This document shows, in pieces, positions 25,413 through 33,751 of a stretch of 48,219 nt of DNA (within the stretch, counting starts at the first letter, position 1; each line of letters opens with the position of its first letter). Source of the DNA: QHXN01 sp032162705 (lineage in GTDB: Bacteria; Acidobacteriota; Blastocatellia; Pyrinomonadales; Pyrinomonadaceae). The position numbers and the translations under genes were made by a program. The notes beneath the pieces were generated by a model that was given only the letters and a program-made list of their open reading frames with translations, made no database searches and was not told the DNA's origin. The stretch lies in the NCBI GenBank assembly GCA_032162705.1, contig JAVRON010000019.1, positions 1 to 48,219 of the forward strand, read 5' to 3'.

Positions 25413-25490
25413 GAAGGCTCGCCGTCGCGGAGAACTGTCCGTGCCGCGCGCTATAGTCTTTCCGCTTGAGTCTGTTGCTAAGGGCGATTA

Positions 25491-25574
25491 ACCACCGAGA
25501 CACAGAGGACACGGAGATGGCACAGAGAGTTGAATTACTCTGTGCTACCTCTGCATCCTCTGTGTCTCTGTGAT
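25491..25574. repeat. Long imperfect inverted repeat, 9-base periodic (copy 1)
   Basis: Arms about 25491-25529 and 25537-25574, built of CACAGAG-type words at a spacing of about 9 bases, with the centre GAATT before ACTCTGTGC. It lies between the convergent S41-type and monooxygenase genes and could end transcription from both sides. It is related to 39225-39319. Confidence 0.8.
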
Positions 25575-25669
25575 GAAAGTCGCTTGCTCTACGCTCAAGT
25601 GAACAGGACTTCAGTTCTCACCGCACACGTTTTCGATGTGACGAAGACGAAGCACTAGATCAAAGTCCT

Positions 25670-26824
25670 TCAGACCTCGACCTCATAAGCGTCGTAATCG
25701 AAAATCAGCGACAGCAATCTTCTCCCCAGAGACTCTGGAACCGACGAGAGCAAGCGCCCGCGCAGGCGTGTCGCGAAGTGGCTTTGCCACTGCCCGACCA
25801 CGCCATAGCGCCTCGAATAACTCGCGAGTCGAGCGGTGCGCGTGCGCCTGTGCGACTCGTATGCGCACAGGGCCTTGCACGCGTCCGCGTACTTCGCGAG
25901 GCAGCGCGCGAGGACTGCCGCGTCTTCAATCGCCATGCAGCCGCCCTGCCCGAGATTGGGCGTCATCGGGTGAACGGCATCGCCGAGCAATGTGACTCGT
26001 CCAACGCTCCAACGCGCGGCGGTCGGTCGGTCGTATGCCGCATTGTGGAGAATCGCCTCCGAAGGAGTCGCCCCGATCAGCTCGGCAACGGGAGCGCACC
26101 ACCCGTCGAACAGCCTCAACAACTTCCGCCTTCGCTCAGAGGCAAGCTCCGGCATCCCTTCAGGCTCGTTGGCGGTCGCCCACCAGCCCGTGCGCCCGAG
26201 TCCGACAGGCCCGATGCCAAAGCGACTCCCCGCGCCGTAGACCTCAAGCGCCGTGTGGGCGGGAAGCGACGTATGTTCGAGCGGAGCGATGCCGCGCCAC
26301 ACGGTATAGCCACGGTAGACCGGATCAGTATCGCCGAGCAGTTGCGCGCGTATGCGTGAGTGCAGCCCGTCCGCGCCTATCAGAACGTCACACGAAACTT
26401 CCGTCCCGTCATCGAAGCACGCGCATATTTCTTCCCCTTCCGTTCTGTAACCCTTGAAGGTCTTCCCCAGGCGGATCGACTCGGACGGCAGAGCGTGGAG
26501 GAGCGCGCCCTGCAAGTCCGCGCGATGGAGCGCAACACAGGGCGCTCCCGTGTCGGGGAATGTGAAGCGTTGATAGAGTCTCCCGTCGCGCTGGGCCCAG
26601 CGCGCCTGCTTGATGCGCCCTGCGCGCGCGAGCACAGCCTCGCCCACGCCTAACCGCTCCAGAATCCTCGACGCGTTCGGCCAGACCGCGATGGCCGCGC
26701 CGACATCCAGAAGCGCCGGAGCCTGCTCGAACACCGACGGCTCGAAGCCCTCGCGCCTGAGCGCCAGCGCCGCCGCAAGCCCCCCGATGCCTCCCCCCAC
26801 GATCAAGATTCTCATGCGGGTCAT
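25670..26824 (-). CDS. FAD-dependent monooxygenase (salicylate hydroxylase-like)
   Basis: Flavoprotein of 384 residues, class A monooxygenase family. The N-terminal Rossmann motif is RILIVGGGIGGLAAAL, followed by the acidic residue in VFEQAP at the ribose site. The middle DG motif is VLIGADGLHSRIRAQL. The GD motif is VTLLGDAVHPMTPNLGQGG (near residue 285), with the family helix MAIEDAAVLARCL after it. Family members hydroxylate aromatic or polyketide compounds with NAD(P)H and oxygen, or epoxidise related substrates; the substrate cannot be read from sequence. The start at 26824 gives MTRMRILIVGGG; the ATG at 26815 is equally good. It stands alone between an inverted repeat and a heptamer element, with no pathway partner beside it. 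Confidence 0.88.
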   Translation of the reverse strand: MTRMRILIVGGGIGGLAAALALRREGFEPSVFEQAPALLDVGAAIAVWPNASRILERLGVGEAVLARAGRIKQARWAQRDGRLYQRFTFPDTGAPCVALHRADLQGALLHALPSESIRLGKTFKGYRTEGEEICACFDDGTEVSCDVLIGADGLHSRIRAQLLGDTDPVYRGYTVWRGIAPLEHTSLPAHTALEVYGAGSRFGIGPVGLGRTGWWATANEPEGMPELASERRRKLLRLFDGWCAPVAELIGATPSEAILHNAAYDRPTAARWSVGRVTLLGDAVHPMTPNLGQGGCMAIEDAAVLARCLAKYADACKALCAYESHRRTRTARLASYSRRYGVVGQWQSHFATRLRGRLLSSVPESLGRRLLSLIFDYDAYEVEV

Positions 26825-26839
26825 TCTCGCATAGGAATA

Positions 26840-26969
26840 GTAGACAGTAGACAGTAGACAGTAGAAAATCTTTCAAAGCCGAGCCAACAAGGGAACGCAG
26901 CGGCGTCCGCCGAGCGGAGCCTACTGACTACTGACTACTGTCTACTGACTACTTCCTACCGTCTACTCT
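26840..26969. repeat. Inverted pair of heptamer arrays (4 + 7 units)
   Basis: Left array 26840-26867: GTAGACA three times, then GTAGAAA. Right array 26921-26969: CTACTGA, CTACTGA, CTACTGT, CTACTGA, CTACTTC, CTACCGT, CTACTCT. The right array is the inverse of the left. The spacer contains GAGCGGAGC next to the right array; the 20 bases 26912-26931 are the exact complement of 34370-34389. Confidence 0.92.
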
Positions 26970-27063
26970 CCCCTGCCTTTGCGTTGCGGCACACGCTTGG
27001 GCGAGAATGGTTGCTCATTTTTGAACGACTCTCGTCGTTGAAGGAGATCGAAGGAAACTCTCT

Positions 27064-28866
27064 ATGCGCTGGTCACAGTATTTCATTCCAACTTTGCGTG
27101 AAGACCCCGCCGACGCGGAGGTCGTATCGCACCGACTGCTTTTGCGCGCGGGCTACATACGCCAGCTCGGCTCGGGGATTTACACGTTCCTGCCCTTAGG
27201 CTGGCGCGTCGCGCAGCGCGCCATGAAGGTCATACGCGAGGAGATGGATCGGATAGGCGGTCAGGAATTTTTCCTGCCCGCGCTGCATCCTTCGGAGGTC
27301 TGGAAAGAGTCTGGGCGCTGGGCCGTGATGGGCGAGACGATGTTCCGCTTGAAAGACCGCAAGGGCGCGGACATGTGTCTCGGCATGACGCACGAAGAGG
27401 TCTTCACTTCGATTGCGCGCCACGAGATACGCTCTTACAAACAGCTTCCGCAGGTCTGGTATCAGATACAGACGAAGTTCCGCGACGAAGAGCGCCCGAA
27501 GTCCGGCCTGATGCGTCTGCGGCAGTTCATCATGAAGGACGCCTACACGTTCGACGTGGACAAAGCCGGTCTCGACGTTGCCTTTGAGAAGCAGCGCGAG
27601 GCGTACAAGAAAATCTTCGACCGTTGCGGCATCAAGTATCACATCGTCGAGGCTTCATCGGGCGCAATGGGCGGCTCCGAGTCGAACGAGTTCATGGCGC
27701 GCACTGACGCGGGCGAAGACTTCATCGCTGTCTGTGAATCTTGCGGCTACGCGGGCAATCTTGAGAAGGCCACATCGCGTCTGCCCGCAGTTGAAGACGC
27801 GCCCGGTCTTCCCACGCCCGAAGAGTTTCCGACGCCCGGCGTGAGAACCATCGAAGACCTGACGACGTTTCCCGGCGGCGCTTCCGCTGAACGTCAGATC
27901 AAGACGCTCGTGTATATGGCTCAAGTCCTCTGGCATATACTGCCGGTTGAGAACAGGCTGGAAGGAATATTTGAATGGCTTCCCGTACTTGTCTTGCTCC
28001 GTGGTGATCATTATCTTCAAGAAATAAAGCTAATTGATTCTCTTCGGATTCATGGCGGGACAATTATGAATGTACGTCAGGCTCAGCCCGAAGAGATTCG
28101 CGAATTGCTCGGCGCGAGCGCGGGCAGCCTCGGCGGCGTCGGCGTGAGGGATTTGGCTCTTACTGCTAAGAAGGATGTTCGCATCATCGCTGATAAAACC
28201 CTACACGGGCGGCGCAACATGACTACGGGTGCGAACAAAGACGATCATCACCTGCGCGGCGTTGACATCGAGCGTGACATTGAGCCAGACCAGTGGGCCG
28301 ATTTGCGCACGGTGCAGAAGGGTGAGGCATGCCCGCAGTGCGACGTGGGCACGCTCGACATCTTCAAGGCGATGGAGATCGGCCACATCTTCAAGCTCGG
28401 GACGAAGTATTCCGATTCGATGGGCGCGAACGTCTTGACGCAGGAGGGCAAGGAGACGCCCATCGTGATGGGCAGCTACGGCATCGGCGTCGAGCGGATA
28501 CTGTCGGCGGCCATCGAGCAGAGCCACGATGCGGACGGCATCGTCTGGCCGCGCGCCATCGCGCCCTTCGACGTGATCGTCACCGTCACGAACGTCAAGC
28601 AGAAGGAGATAACGGATGCGGGCGAGCGGCTCTACGAAGAGTTGCGCCGCGCGGGTCTCGAAGTCCTGCTCGACGACCGGGACGAGCGCGCGGGCGTCAA
28701 GTTCAAGGACGCAGACTTAATCGGCGTCCCACTCCGCCTGACCGTCGGCAAGAAGGTGGCGGAAGGCAAGGTCGAGTTGTTCGACCGCGCGACGAAACAG
28801 TCAACCGACGTGGGAATTGACGAAGTGGTCGCGCAGGTTCAGTCGCGTGCGCTGTCTGGTCTCTAA
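27064..28866 (+). CDS. proS: Prolyl-tRNA synthetase, bacterial type with editing domain
   Basis: Class II synthetase of 600 residues that charges tRNA-Pro. Motif 1 lies in the region ending FLPLGWRVAQRAM, motif 2 is FRDEERPKSGLMRLRQFIMKD (about residue 140-160), and the insertion (editing) domain occupies about 235-385. Motif 3 is VMGSYGIGVERILSAA, and the anticodon-binding domain ends the protein (VLLDDRDERAGVKFKDAD). The ATG at 27064 is preceded by AAGGAAA at a good distance. Within the editing domain, the stretch 27895-28090 uses A/T-ending codons (for example CAA GAA ATA AAG CTA ATT) far more than the rest of the gene, although the protein still aligns with the family (LVLLRGDHYLQEIK). 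It ends before the terminator at 28894. Confidence 0.95.
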   Translation: MRWSQYFIPTLREDPADAEVVSHRLLLRAGYIRQLGSGIYTFLPLGWRVAQRAMKVIREEMDRIGGQEFFLPALHPSEVWKESGRWAVMGETMFRLKDRKGADMCLGMTHEEVFTSIARHEIRSYKQLPQVWYQIQTKFRDEERPKSGLMRLRQFIMKDAYTFDVDKAGLDVAFEKQREAYKKIFDRCGIKYHIVEASSGAMGGSESNEFMARTDAGEDFIAVCESCGYAGNLEKATSRLPAVEDAPGLPTPEEFPTPGVRTIEDLTTFPGGASAERQIKTLVYMAQVLWHILPVENRLEGIFEWLPVLVLLRGDHYLQEIKLIDSLRIHGGTIMNVRQAQPEEIRELLGASAGSLGGVGVRDLALTAKKDVRIIADKTLHGRRNMTTGANKDDHHLRGVDIERDIEPDQWADLRTVQKGEACPQCDVGTLDIFKAMEIGHIFKLGTKYSDSMGANVLTQEGKETPIVMGSYGIGVERILSAAIEQSHDADGIVWPRAIAPFDVIVTVTNVKQKEITDAGERLYEELRRAGLEVLLDDRDERAGVKFKDADLIGVPLRLTVGKKVAEGKVELFDRATKQSTDVGIDEVVAQVQSRALSGL

Positions 28867-28893
28867 GAGAAGCAAGCGCGCTGAATAAGGAAA

Positions 28894-28930
28894 AGGGGCG
28901 GCAGTTGATTGCCGCCCCTCTCTTTTTTCG
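28894..28930. terminator. Terminator after proS (bidirectional)
   Basis: 10-bp stem AGGGGCGGCA / TGCCGCCCCT (28894-28903 / 28910-28919), followed by CTCTTTTTT on the plus strand. On the minus strand the same stem is followed by TTTTCC, so it can also serve the convergent M61 gene. Confidence 0.92.
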
Positions 28931-28939
28931 CTGCGACGG

Positions 28940-31087
28940 TCAAAACTCGCAGCCGTAGCTCTTCATACTCGCCCTCGCCTGTTCGAGCGCGCTCTTACAC
29001 GCCTGCGCCAAACCGGCGCGGCCCTGAGGCGTCGCCGCCGACTCGCGCCAACGCTTCTGCCACACCTCGATGCTGTTCTTTACTGTTGTCTGCATCGCCG
29101 GCGGAACCCTGGCGCTCACACATCGCTCGTACTTCTCCAAGAACTCGTCACACTCGGCGACGCCGACCCCGGCGCGCGCGCCCGTGAGCGGCGCGATGGT
29201 CTGCGTGAGCAGGTCTGGCTTCGAGGCGTCGCGCGAGAGATGCGGGTACTGCTCGCCGCCGTGATAGTCGAGCGAGTAGTTCTGTAACGCGCCCTCGTTG
29301 TTGACGAGCAGTTGAATCGGGGTCTTGCGCGTCTTCGCGGCGCTCACGGCGTCGCGAAGCACGGCGGGCGTGAAAGTCTTGCCGTCCACGGCGACGACGG
29401 TCAGTCCGGGGGCAAGCCCAGCCGCGAACGCAGCCGTCCCCGGCAGAACGTCCGCGATGAGACCTTTGGTGTCCAGCCTGAGTCCCAATGAGTAGGCCAT
29501 CTCAATGCGCTCGCGCCCATCCTCAAGGTCTTCGATGTGCTGGCTGCGTGTGGCGTCGTAGCCGAGCCGCCAGCCGCCGCGCTCGACGCCGCCGAGGGGC
29601 GCGTGTGCGTCCGTAGACCAGAGCCGCTGGTTGAGGAACGCGCGCCAATCATAAGGCGCGACATCGTTGAGCGTGGCGACCACGTCGTCGAACGTATAGG
29701 GCTTGACCATCGGCGCACTTGTCTGTCCGCCGTGAAAGCGTTTGCAGAAATCGTCGAGCGAGCGCTGGCCGTTCGAGAGCTGGCGTATGAGCGTGTCCGC
29801 GTCGAGCCAGATGAGCCAGCCCTCGTCGTAGAAATCGACGCTGCGGCGCTCGGCCTCCCACTCCGGGGGCGCATTATAGAGAAGCTGCGCGGCGACGGTC
29901 GTGTCGATGAGCGGTCGCCATGTCCGACCGGGTCTGTGTTCGAGACCCGCGGCGACGTTCGCTAACTCGTCGCGGTACTTGTCCGGTGTCCATAGCCCGC
30001 TGCGCGCGGCAAGCACGTTTCCGTAATACTCGGTCAGCCCTTCATAGACCCAGAGCAGCTCGCCCTGCATCGGCTTCTGGAAGTCGGAGGTGGCAAGCCC
30101 CGCCGGACGACGATACTTGCCGTTCCACGAATGAAAGTATTCATGCGGCAGCACGCCGAGCGCGAGGCGTCCCTGCGTCTCGTCGAGGAGAGAGCGCTCC
30201 GCGACACGACTGTCATTACTTTGATGATGCTCAAGCCCGAAGTGCGCGACGCGGTCGCTCAAGGTGAAGAGGAAGTTGTAGTGCTCGTAGTGCTCCGCAC
30301 CGAAGAGTGCGCGCGCCTCTGCGACGAGCTTGCGCATGGCGTTGGTGAACTGCGGGCTGGCTTCGAGGGCGGCGGCGCTGTCGGCGGCGATGTCCATCTC
30401 GACCGCGGGCTTCGCCGTCGAGAGCGAGATGGTGCGAAAGTATTCTCCCGCGAGCACGGGCGAGTCCACGATCTTCGTCAGCGAGGCCGTCTTAAAATCT
30501 ATGACCCCGCGCGACTCGCGCTCGGTGTCGAGACCCGTGCCGTACTTCCAGCCCGCTGGCAGACGTATGGATGCGTCGAACATCAGGTCGTCCGTGTGCG
30601 CGACGAGCGGGTAGAGCAGAAGCCAGTTCCAAGAGAAGAGTGCGAGATGCGATGTGGTCGAAGAGCCGGAGGTGAAGCCGCCCGAGAAGGTTGGCGCTAA
30701 GAACTCCAACGCGACCTCGACGGCGCTCGCGCCCTGCGGCACTTCGATGTGGAAGGCGTACATGTCAACGGGGTCGCGCCGCCACTGGATGGTCTTACCA
30801 TTCGCTGTAAACCGGAGTCCCGAGAGATTGATGATGGGCCCTGTGGGCCCGTGTTCGCCGGGAAGCCACGCGGGGTAGTAGAGCGTCAAAGCGCCCGGCT
30901 CGACCGGGATGACTTCGGTCGCGCGGAAGAGCTTGCGCGGCGCGTCGGTCGCGTCAACCGAAAGCTTGACGGCCTGCGCGACGGCGCGACCGCGCAGGAC
31001 TTGCGCGCGTACGTCGCCCATCTGCGCCGTCGCGAGCGCGAGCATAGAGAAAGCGTACAACAACAGCAGTGCGAGTCTTCTTTTCAT
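28940..31087 (-). CDS. Secreted M61-family glycyl aminopeptidase
   Basis: Exported metallopeptidase of 715 residues. It starts at the ATG at 31087 with GGAGAAGCC just upstream; MKRRLALLLLYAFSMLALA is a signal peptide. The longer open frame to 31261 adds a hydrophilic leader with no support. The N-terminal beta domain (about 35-200) contains TLYYPAWLPGEHGPTGP, typical of M61. The catalytic domain carries the zinc motif LPHEYFHSW (about 313-321) and the third ligand Glu in VYEGLTEYY (about 353). A PDZ-like domain lies near the C-terminus (KGLIADVLPGTAAFAAGL), followed by a 90-residue Cys-containing tail (ECDEFLEKYERC, ACKSALEQA). M61 enzymes remove N-terminal Gly or Ala from peptides in the periplasm. 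Genes of this family are abundant in Acidobacteriota. Confidence 0.9.
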   Translation of the reverse strand: MKRRLALLLLYAFSMLALATAQMGDVRAQVLRGRAVAQAVKLSVDATDAPRKLFRATEVIPVEPGALTLYYPAWLPGEHGPTGPIINLSGLRFTANGKTIQWRRDPVDMYAFHIEVPQGASAVEVALEFLAPTFSGGFTSGSSTTSHLALFSWNWLLLYPLVAHTDDLMFDASIRLPAGWKYGTGLDTERESRGVIDFKTASLTKIVDSPVLAGEYFRTISLSTAKPAVEMDIAADSAAALEASPQFTNAMRKLVAEARALFGAEHYEHYNFLFTLSDRVAHFGLEHHQSNDSRVAERSLLDETQGRLALGVLPHEYFHSWNGKYRRPAGLATSDFQKPMQGELLWVYEGLTEYYGNVLAARSGLWTPDKYRDELANVAAGLEHRPGRTWRPLIDTTVAAQLLYNAPPEWEAERRSVDFYDEGWLIWLDADTLIRQLSNGQRSLDDFCKRFHGGQTSAPMVKPYTFDDVVATLNDVAPYDWRAFLNQRLWSTDAHAPLGGVERGGWRLGYDATRSQHIEDLEDGRERIEMAYSLGLRLDTKGLIADVLPGTAAFAAGLAPGLTVVAVDGKTFTPAVLRDAVSAAKTRKTPIQLLVNNEGALQNYSLDYHGGEQYPHLSRDASKPDLLTQTIAPLTGARAGVGVAECDEFLEKYERCVSARVPPAMQTTVKNSIEVWQKRWRESAATPQGRAGLAQACKSALEQARASMKSYGCEF

Positions 31088-31262
31088 GGCTTCTCCGTTG
31101 GCGTCCTCCAAACGCGCGGGCAAGGGACAGTCGTCCCGGCCCAACACGTCGGTTCTTCCCTTCAGGGTTTTATTCTTTCTGAGGCGATACCCAAATCTAA
31201 ACCGCGCCACACATTTTTTCAACAGTAGATTGAAGCCGCCTTTCAACAGCCGAAGTCGCACC

Positions 31263-32768
31263 TCAACTCATCAACTCATTGACCAGGAGCGTGAGCGCGT
31301 TGTCTTGCAGCGTCTTGTTGCTCTGTAGCTCGCTGTGCAGGTCGCAGGCGAAGACGGCATAGGCGACGGGCAAAGAGGTCGCGTACAAAGCGCTGGCGCG
31401 CGTGCCCGCGAGGTGTAGCCCCATCAAAGAGTCGCGCGTGACGCGCCCGTCGCCCGGCTCGTACATCGCACGCACGACATCCGTGCGCGAGAAGCGCTGC
31501 CCCGAAGAAGTCTTCAATGATTTAGGCCGCGTCAGCGTCAGCCAGCGCCCGCGCTTCTCGTCGCGCAAGAGCACGGGCGCGGCCAGAGTCTCCTCGCAGT
31601 CGCCGCCGAAGGCGAAGAGTTTGACGGGCGCTTCCGTTAGGGTAGCGCCCGTCGCGTCGAGCGCTTGGTGGAAGCGGCGCGCGCGTTCGAGCACGGCGGC
31701 GAGGTACGCGTCCAACTCTTCGAGCGTGCCGTGTCCTGTGGGCGACTCCTGGCCGCGCACCACGCCGCGCGCGTAGGCTTCGCGGAACGCGGGGTCGTTT
31801 GCCGCAGACCAACCGTAACGACGCCAGACCGAAGGGTCATAGAGGTCGAGGCTTAAGGGGCGCAGATTCTCGTCGAGGAAGCGCGCCTGCGCGCGGTGCG
31901 GCAGCAGTTGAAAGATCGAGGGCGCGGTCATCACGTCCTCACGCGAGAGCTTGTTCAAGAGGCGCACGCGCCGACGCAAGCCTTCAGTTATCGAGTAGCC
32001 TTCGAGCAGCACCGAGAAGGCTTCCATCGAACCCTCGTTCGGCGTCCCGAACATGAAAATCTTGCTGACGAAGCTCGCGCCCTCCCAGGTGGGGCGCGGC
32101 TCAACTCCCTCGGTCGGCAAGTCTCGGTCGCCGTACATCGCTGCGTAGCGAGCGACCAGTCCTCCCATCGAGTGCGCGACGATGTTGAAGCGCAAATCGG
32201 GCCGGTTCAGCTTGAGCTTCAAAGCCTCGACGCGGCGCACGAGCAGACGTGCGGACTCGACGTTGTCGCGCCGCCAGTCGTACGGGAAGACGTAGAAGGT
32301 GTCTCGGTCGCCGCCCTCCGGCGGGTTGTCCCAGTCGCCCTCACGATAGCCGCCGTAGTCTTCGAGCGCGCGCAGAAGGTGATGATAGACGTAGACCTCG
32401 GGCGCGATCCGTGCCAGCTTCGCCGCCTCGACGATGCGCGCGGCGACAAGGCCGTCGCGGTTGGACGCGAGGTCTGGCGTGGCGGGCAGCGAAAGCCCGT
32501 CCACATCCGAGCGGAAGGCGGAAGGCCAGACGACCTCGCCCGTCTTACTGTTCACGATGCTTGAGCCGAGTATGCCCGGAATGACGATGACGGGGCGCTT
32601 GCCCTTGCGCGCACGAGCGCCCGCAAAGACGCGTTCGAGATTCGGCGTGCGCCGCGCGCCACAACCCGCGCTCATCAACGCTAAAGCAATGATGAGCGTG
32701 ATGAGTGATGAGTGATGAGTGATGAGAAGGACGCGACCAGCGCGTTTGAGCAATTTTCTTTTACTCAT
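31263..32768 (-). CDS. LCAT/PDAT-like alpha/beta-hydrolase lipoprotein
   Basis: Predicted lipoprotein of 501 residues from the lecithin:cholesterol acyltransferase family. The nucleophile elbow is FNIVAHSMGGLVARY (Ser near 185); family features are RPVIVIPGILGSS (oxyanion region), FYVFPYDWRRDN and FMFGTPNEGS. The catalytic His could not be assigned with certainty. The N-terminus MSKRKLLKRAGR, a hydrophobic stretch and ALMSAGC form a lipobox-like signal with a somewhat weak -3 position. Both the start codon and part of the hydrophobic stretch (LLITHHSSLIT) are encoded by heptamer arrays at 32701-32790. ATG at 32768 and GTG at 32771 are adjacent candidates. The gap to the larB stop is only 6 bases, suggesting one transcript. 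Family members move acyl groups between lipids and alcohols; the substrate here is unknown. Confidence 0.83.
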   Translation of the reverse strand: MSKRKLLKRAGRVLLITHHSSLITLIIALALMSAGCGARRTPNLERVFAGARARKGKRPVIVIPGILGSSIVNSKTGEVVWPSAFRSDVDGLSLPATPDLASNRDGLVAARIVEAAKLARIAPEVYVYHHLLRALEDYGGYREGDWDNPPEGGDRDTFYVFPYDWRRDNVESARLLVRRVEALKLKLNRPDLRFNIVAHSMGGLVARYAAMYGDRDLPTEGVEPRPTWEGASFVSKIFMFGTPNEGSMEAFSVLLEGYSITEGLRRRVRLLNKLSREDVMTAPSIFQLLPHRAQARFLDENLRPLSLDLYDPSVWRRYGWSAANDPAFREAYARGVVRGQESPTGHGTLEELDAYLAAVLERARRFHQALDATGATLTEAPVKLFAFGGDCEETLAAPVLLRDEKRGRWLTLTRPKSLKTSSGQRFSRTDVVRAMYEPGDGRVTRDSLMGLHLAGTRASALYATSLPVAYAVFACDLHSELQSNKTLQDNALTLLVNELMS

Positions 32769-32790
32769 CACTTATCACTCATCACTCATC
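32701..32790. repeat. Inverted pair of heptamer arrays inside coding DNA
   Basis: Left array 32701-32728 (ATGAGTG three times, then ATGAGAA; looser copies extend upstream to 32692). Right array 32763-32790 (ACTCATC, ACTTATC, ACTCATC, ACTCATC) in inverse orientation, plus a partial unit. It holds the larB stop codon (TGA, complement of 32775-32777), the start of the LCAT-like gene and part of that gene's signal-peptide region. Confidence 0.9.
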
Positions 32791-33539
32791 ACTTGTTTTC
32801 TGTTGATGAGGCTGGCGACGAAGCCCGCGCCGAAGCCGTTGTCGATGTTGACGACCGTCACGTTCGAGGAGCAGGAGTTGAGCATGCCTAAGAGCGCCGC
32901 GACGCCGCCGAAAGATGCGCCATAGCCGACGCTGGTGGGGACGGCGATGACGGGCACGCTGACAAGCCCGCCGACGACAGAGGGGAGCGCGCCCTCCATC
33001 CCCGCGGCGACTACCAGGACGCGTGCCGCGCTCAGACGCTCGCGCTCGGCCAGGATGCGGTGGATACCCGCGACGCCCGCGTCCCAGATACGCTCGACGC
33101 GATTGCCCATCGCCTCGGCGGTGAGCGCGGCCTCCTCCGCGACGGGGATGTCGCTCGTGCCCGCGGTGACGACCATGACCACGCCGCGACCGCGCTCGGT
33201 GCGGTCGCGCATGACGCGTATCATGCGCGCAGAGGGGTGCCACTCGGCCTCCGTACAGACGTTGCGGACTTCGCCGAACGTGCCTTCATCGGTGCGCGTG
33301 ACAAGAACGTTGGGCGCGCGGCGTGCGAGCGCCTCGACGATCTCGACGACCTGCGTGCGCGTCTTCCCCGCCCCGAAGACGACCTCGGGGAAGCCCTGAC
33401 GCGCCGCCCTCGCATGATCGACGCGCGCATGCCCCAAGTCCTCGAAGTGCAGGTTCGAGATGCGGCGCGCGGCCTCGCCCTCTTCGAGTTCGCCGACTTT
33501 AAAGGCGCGCAGCAGTCGCTCTAGTTCCTGTAAGTCCAT
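32775..33539 (-). CDS. larB: LarB-type AIR carboxylase-like protein (nickel-pincer cofactor synthesis)
   Basis: Protein of 254 residues. The C-terminal two thirds resemble PurE/AIR carboxylase and carry the LarB pattern VVTAGTSDIPVAEEAALTAE, DAGVAGIHR and AAGMEGALPSVVGGLV, followed by VPTSVGYGASFGG and LLGMLNSCSSNVTVVNIDNGFGAG (given in two parts). The N-terminal helical part contains DHARAARQGFPEVVFGAGKT. LarB carboxylates nicotinic acid adenine dinucleotide as the first step of the nickel-pincer nucleotide used by lactate racemase. The partners larC and larE are not in the window. The last residues (VMSDE) and the stop codon are read from a heptamer array, so the true C-terminus has been replaced or extended by the repeat. 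It is divergent from ubiX, with a perfect palindrome between them. Confidence 0.88.
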   Translation of the reverse strand: MDLQELERLLRAFKVGELEEGEAARRISNLHFEDLGHARVDHARAARQGFPEVVFGAGKTRTQVVEIVEALARRAPNVLVTRTDEGTFGEVRNVCTEAEWHPSARMIRVMRDRTERGRGVVMVVTAGTSDIPVAEEAALTAEAMGNRVERIWDAGVAGIHRILAERERLSAARVLVVAAGMEGALPSVVGGLVSVPVIAVPTSVGYGASFGGVAALLGMLNSCSSNVTVVNIDNGFGAGFVASLINRKQVMSDE

Positions 33540-33557
33540 CGCGTCAGCCGTTCATAA

Positions 33558-33647
33558 GCGGAAGCCCGACCGTCAGGGAGGGCGTATAGTCTTCGCTGTA
33601 GCATCTAACGGAAGTTGAAACGCCCTCCCTGACGGTCGGGCTTCCGC
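33558..33647. repeat. Perfect 28-bp inverted repeat between larB and ubiX
   Basis: Arms 33558-33585 and 33620-33647, all 28 bases complementary, with a 34-base spacer. The arms contain AAGCCCGACCGTCAGGGAGG. It stands in the promoter region of two divergent genes. It resembles small non-autonomous palindromic elements; no second copy is in the window. Confidence 0.9.
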
Positions 33648-33751
33648 CTCTATCATCTTTCGGCGGCATTCTAGCACTCGACGGTGAGCGCCCGAAACCG
33701 GGCCGCTTGCGCGCCCGCGCCGCGGCCCGTAAGATTCAGAGTCTCGGAATT

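Noticed and set aside
25520..25540. TGGCACA followed by TTGAA as a second sigma54 promoter
   Set aside because: Spacing between the two halves is one base off and the site is part of the 9-base-periodic inverted repeat with no gene in front of it.
26840..26969. CRISPR array
   Set aside because: Units are 7 bases without unique spacers, and no cas gene is present.
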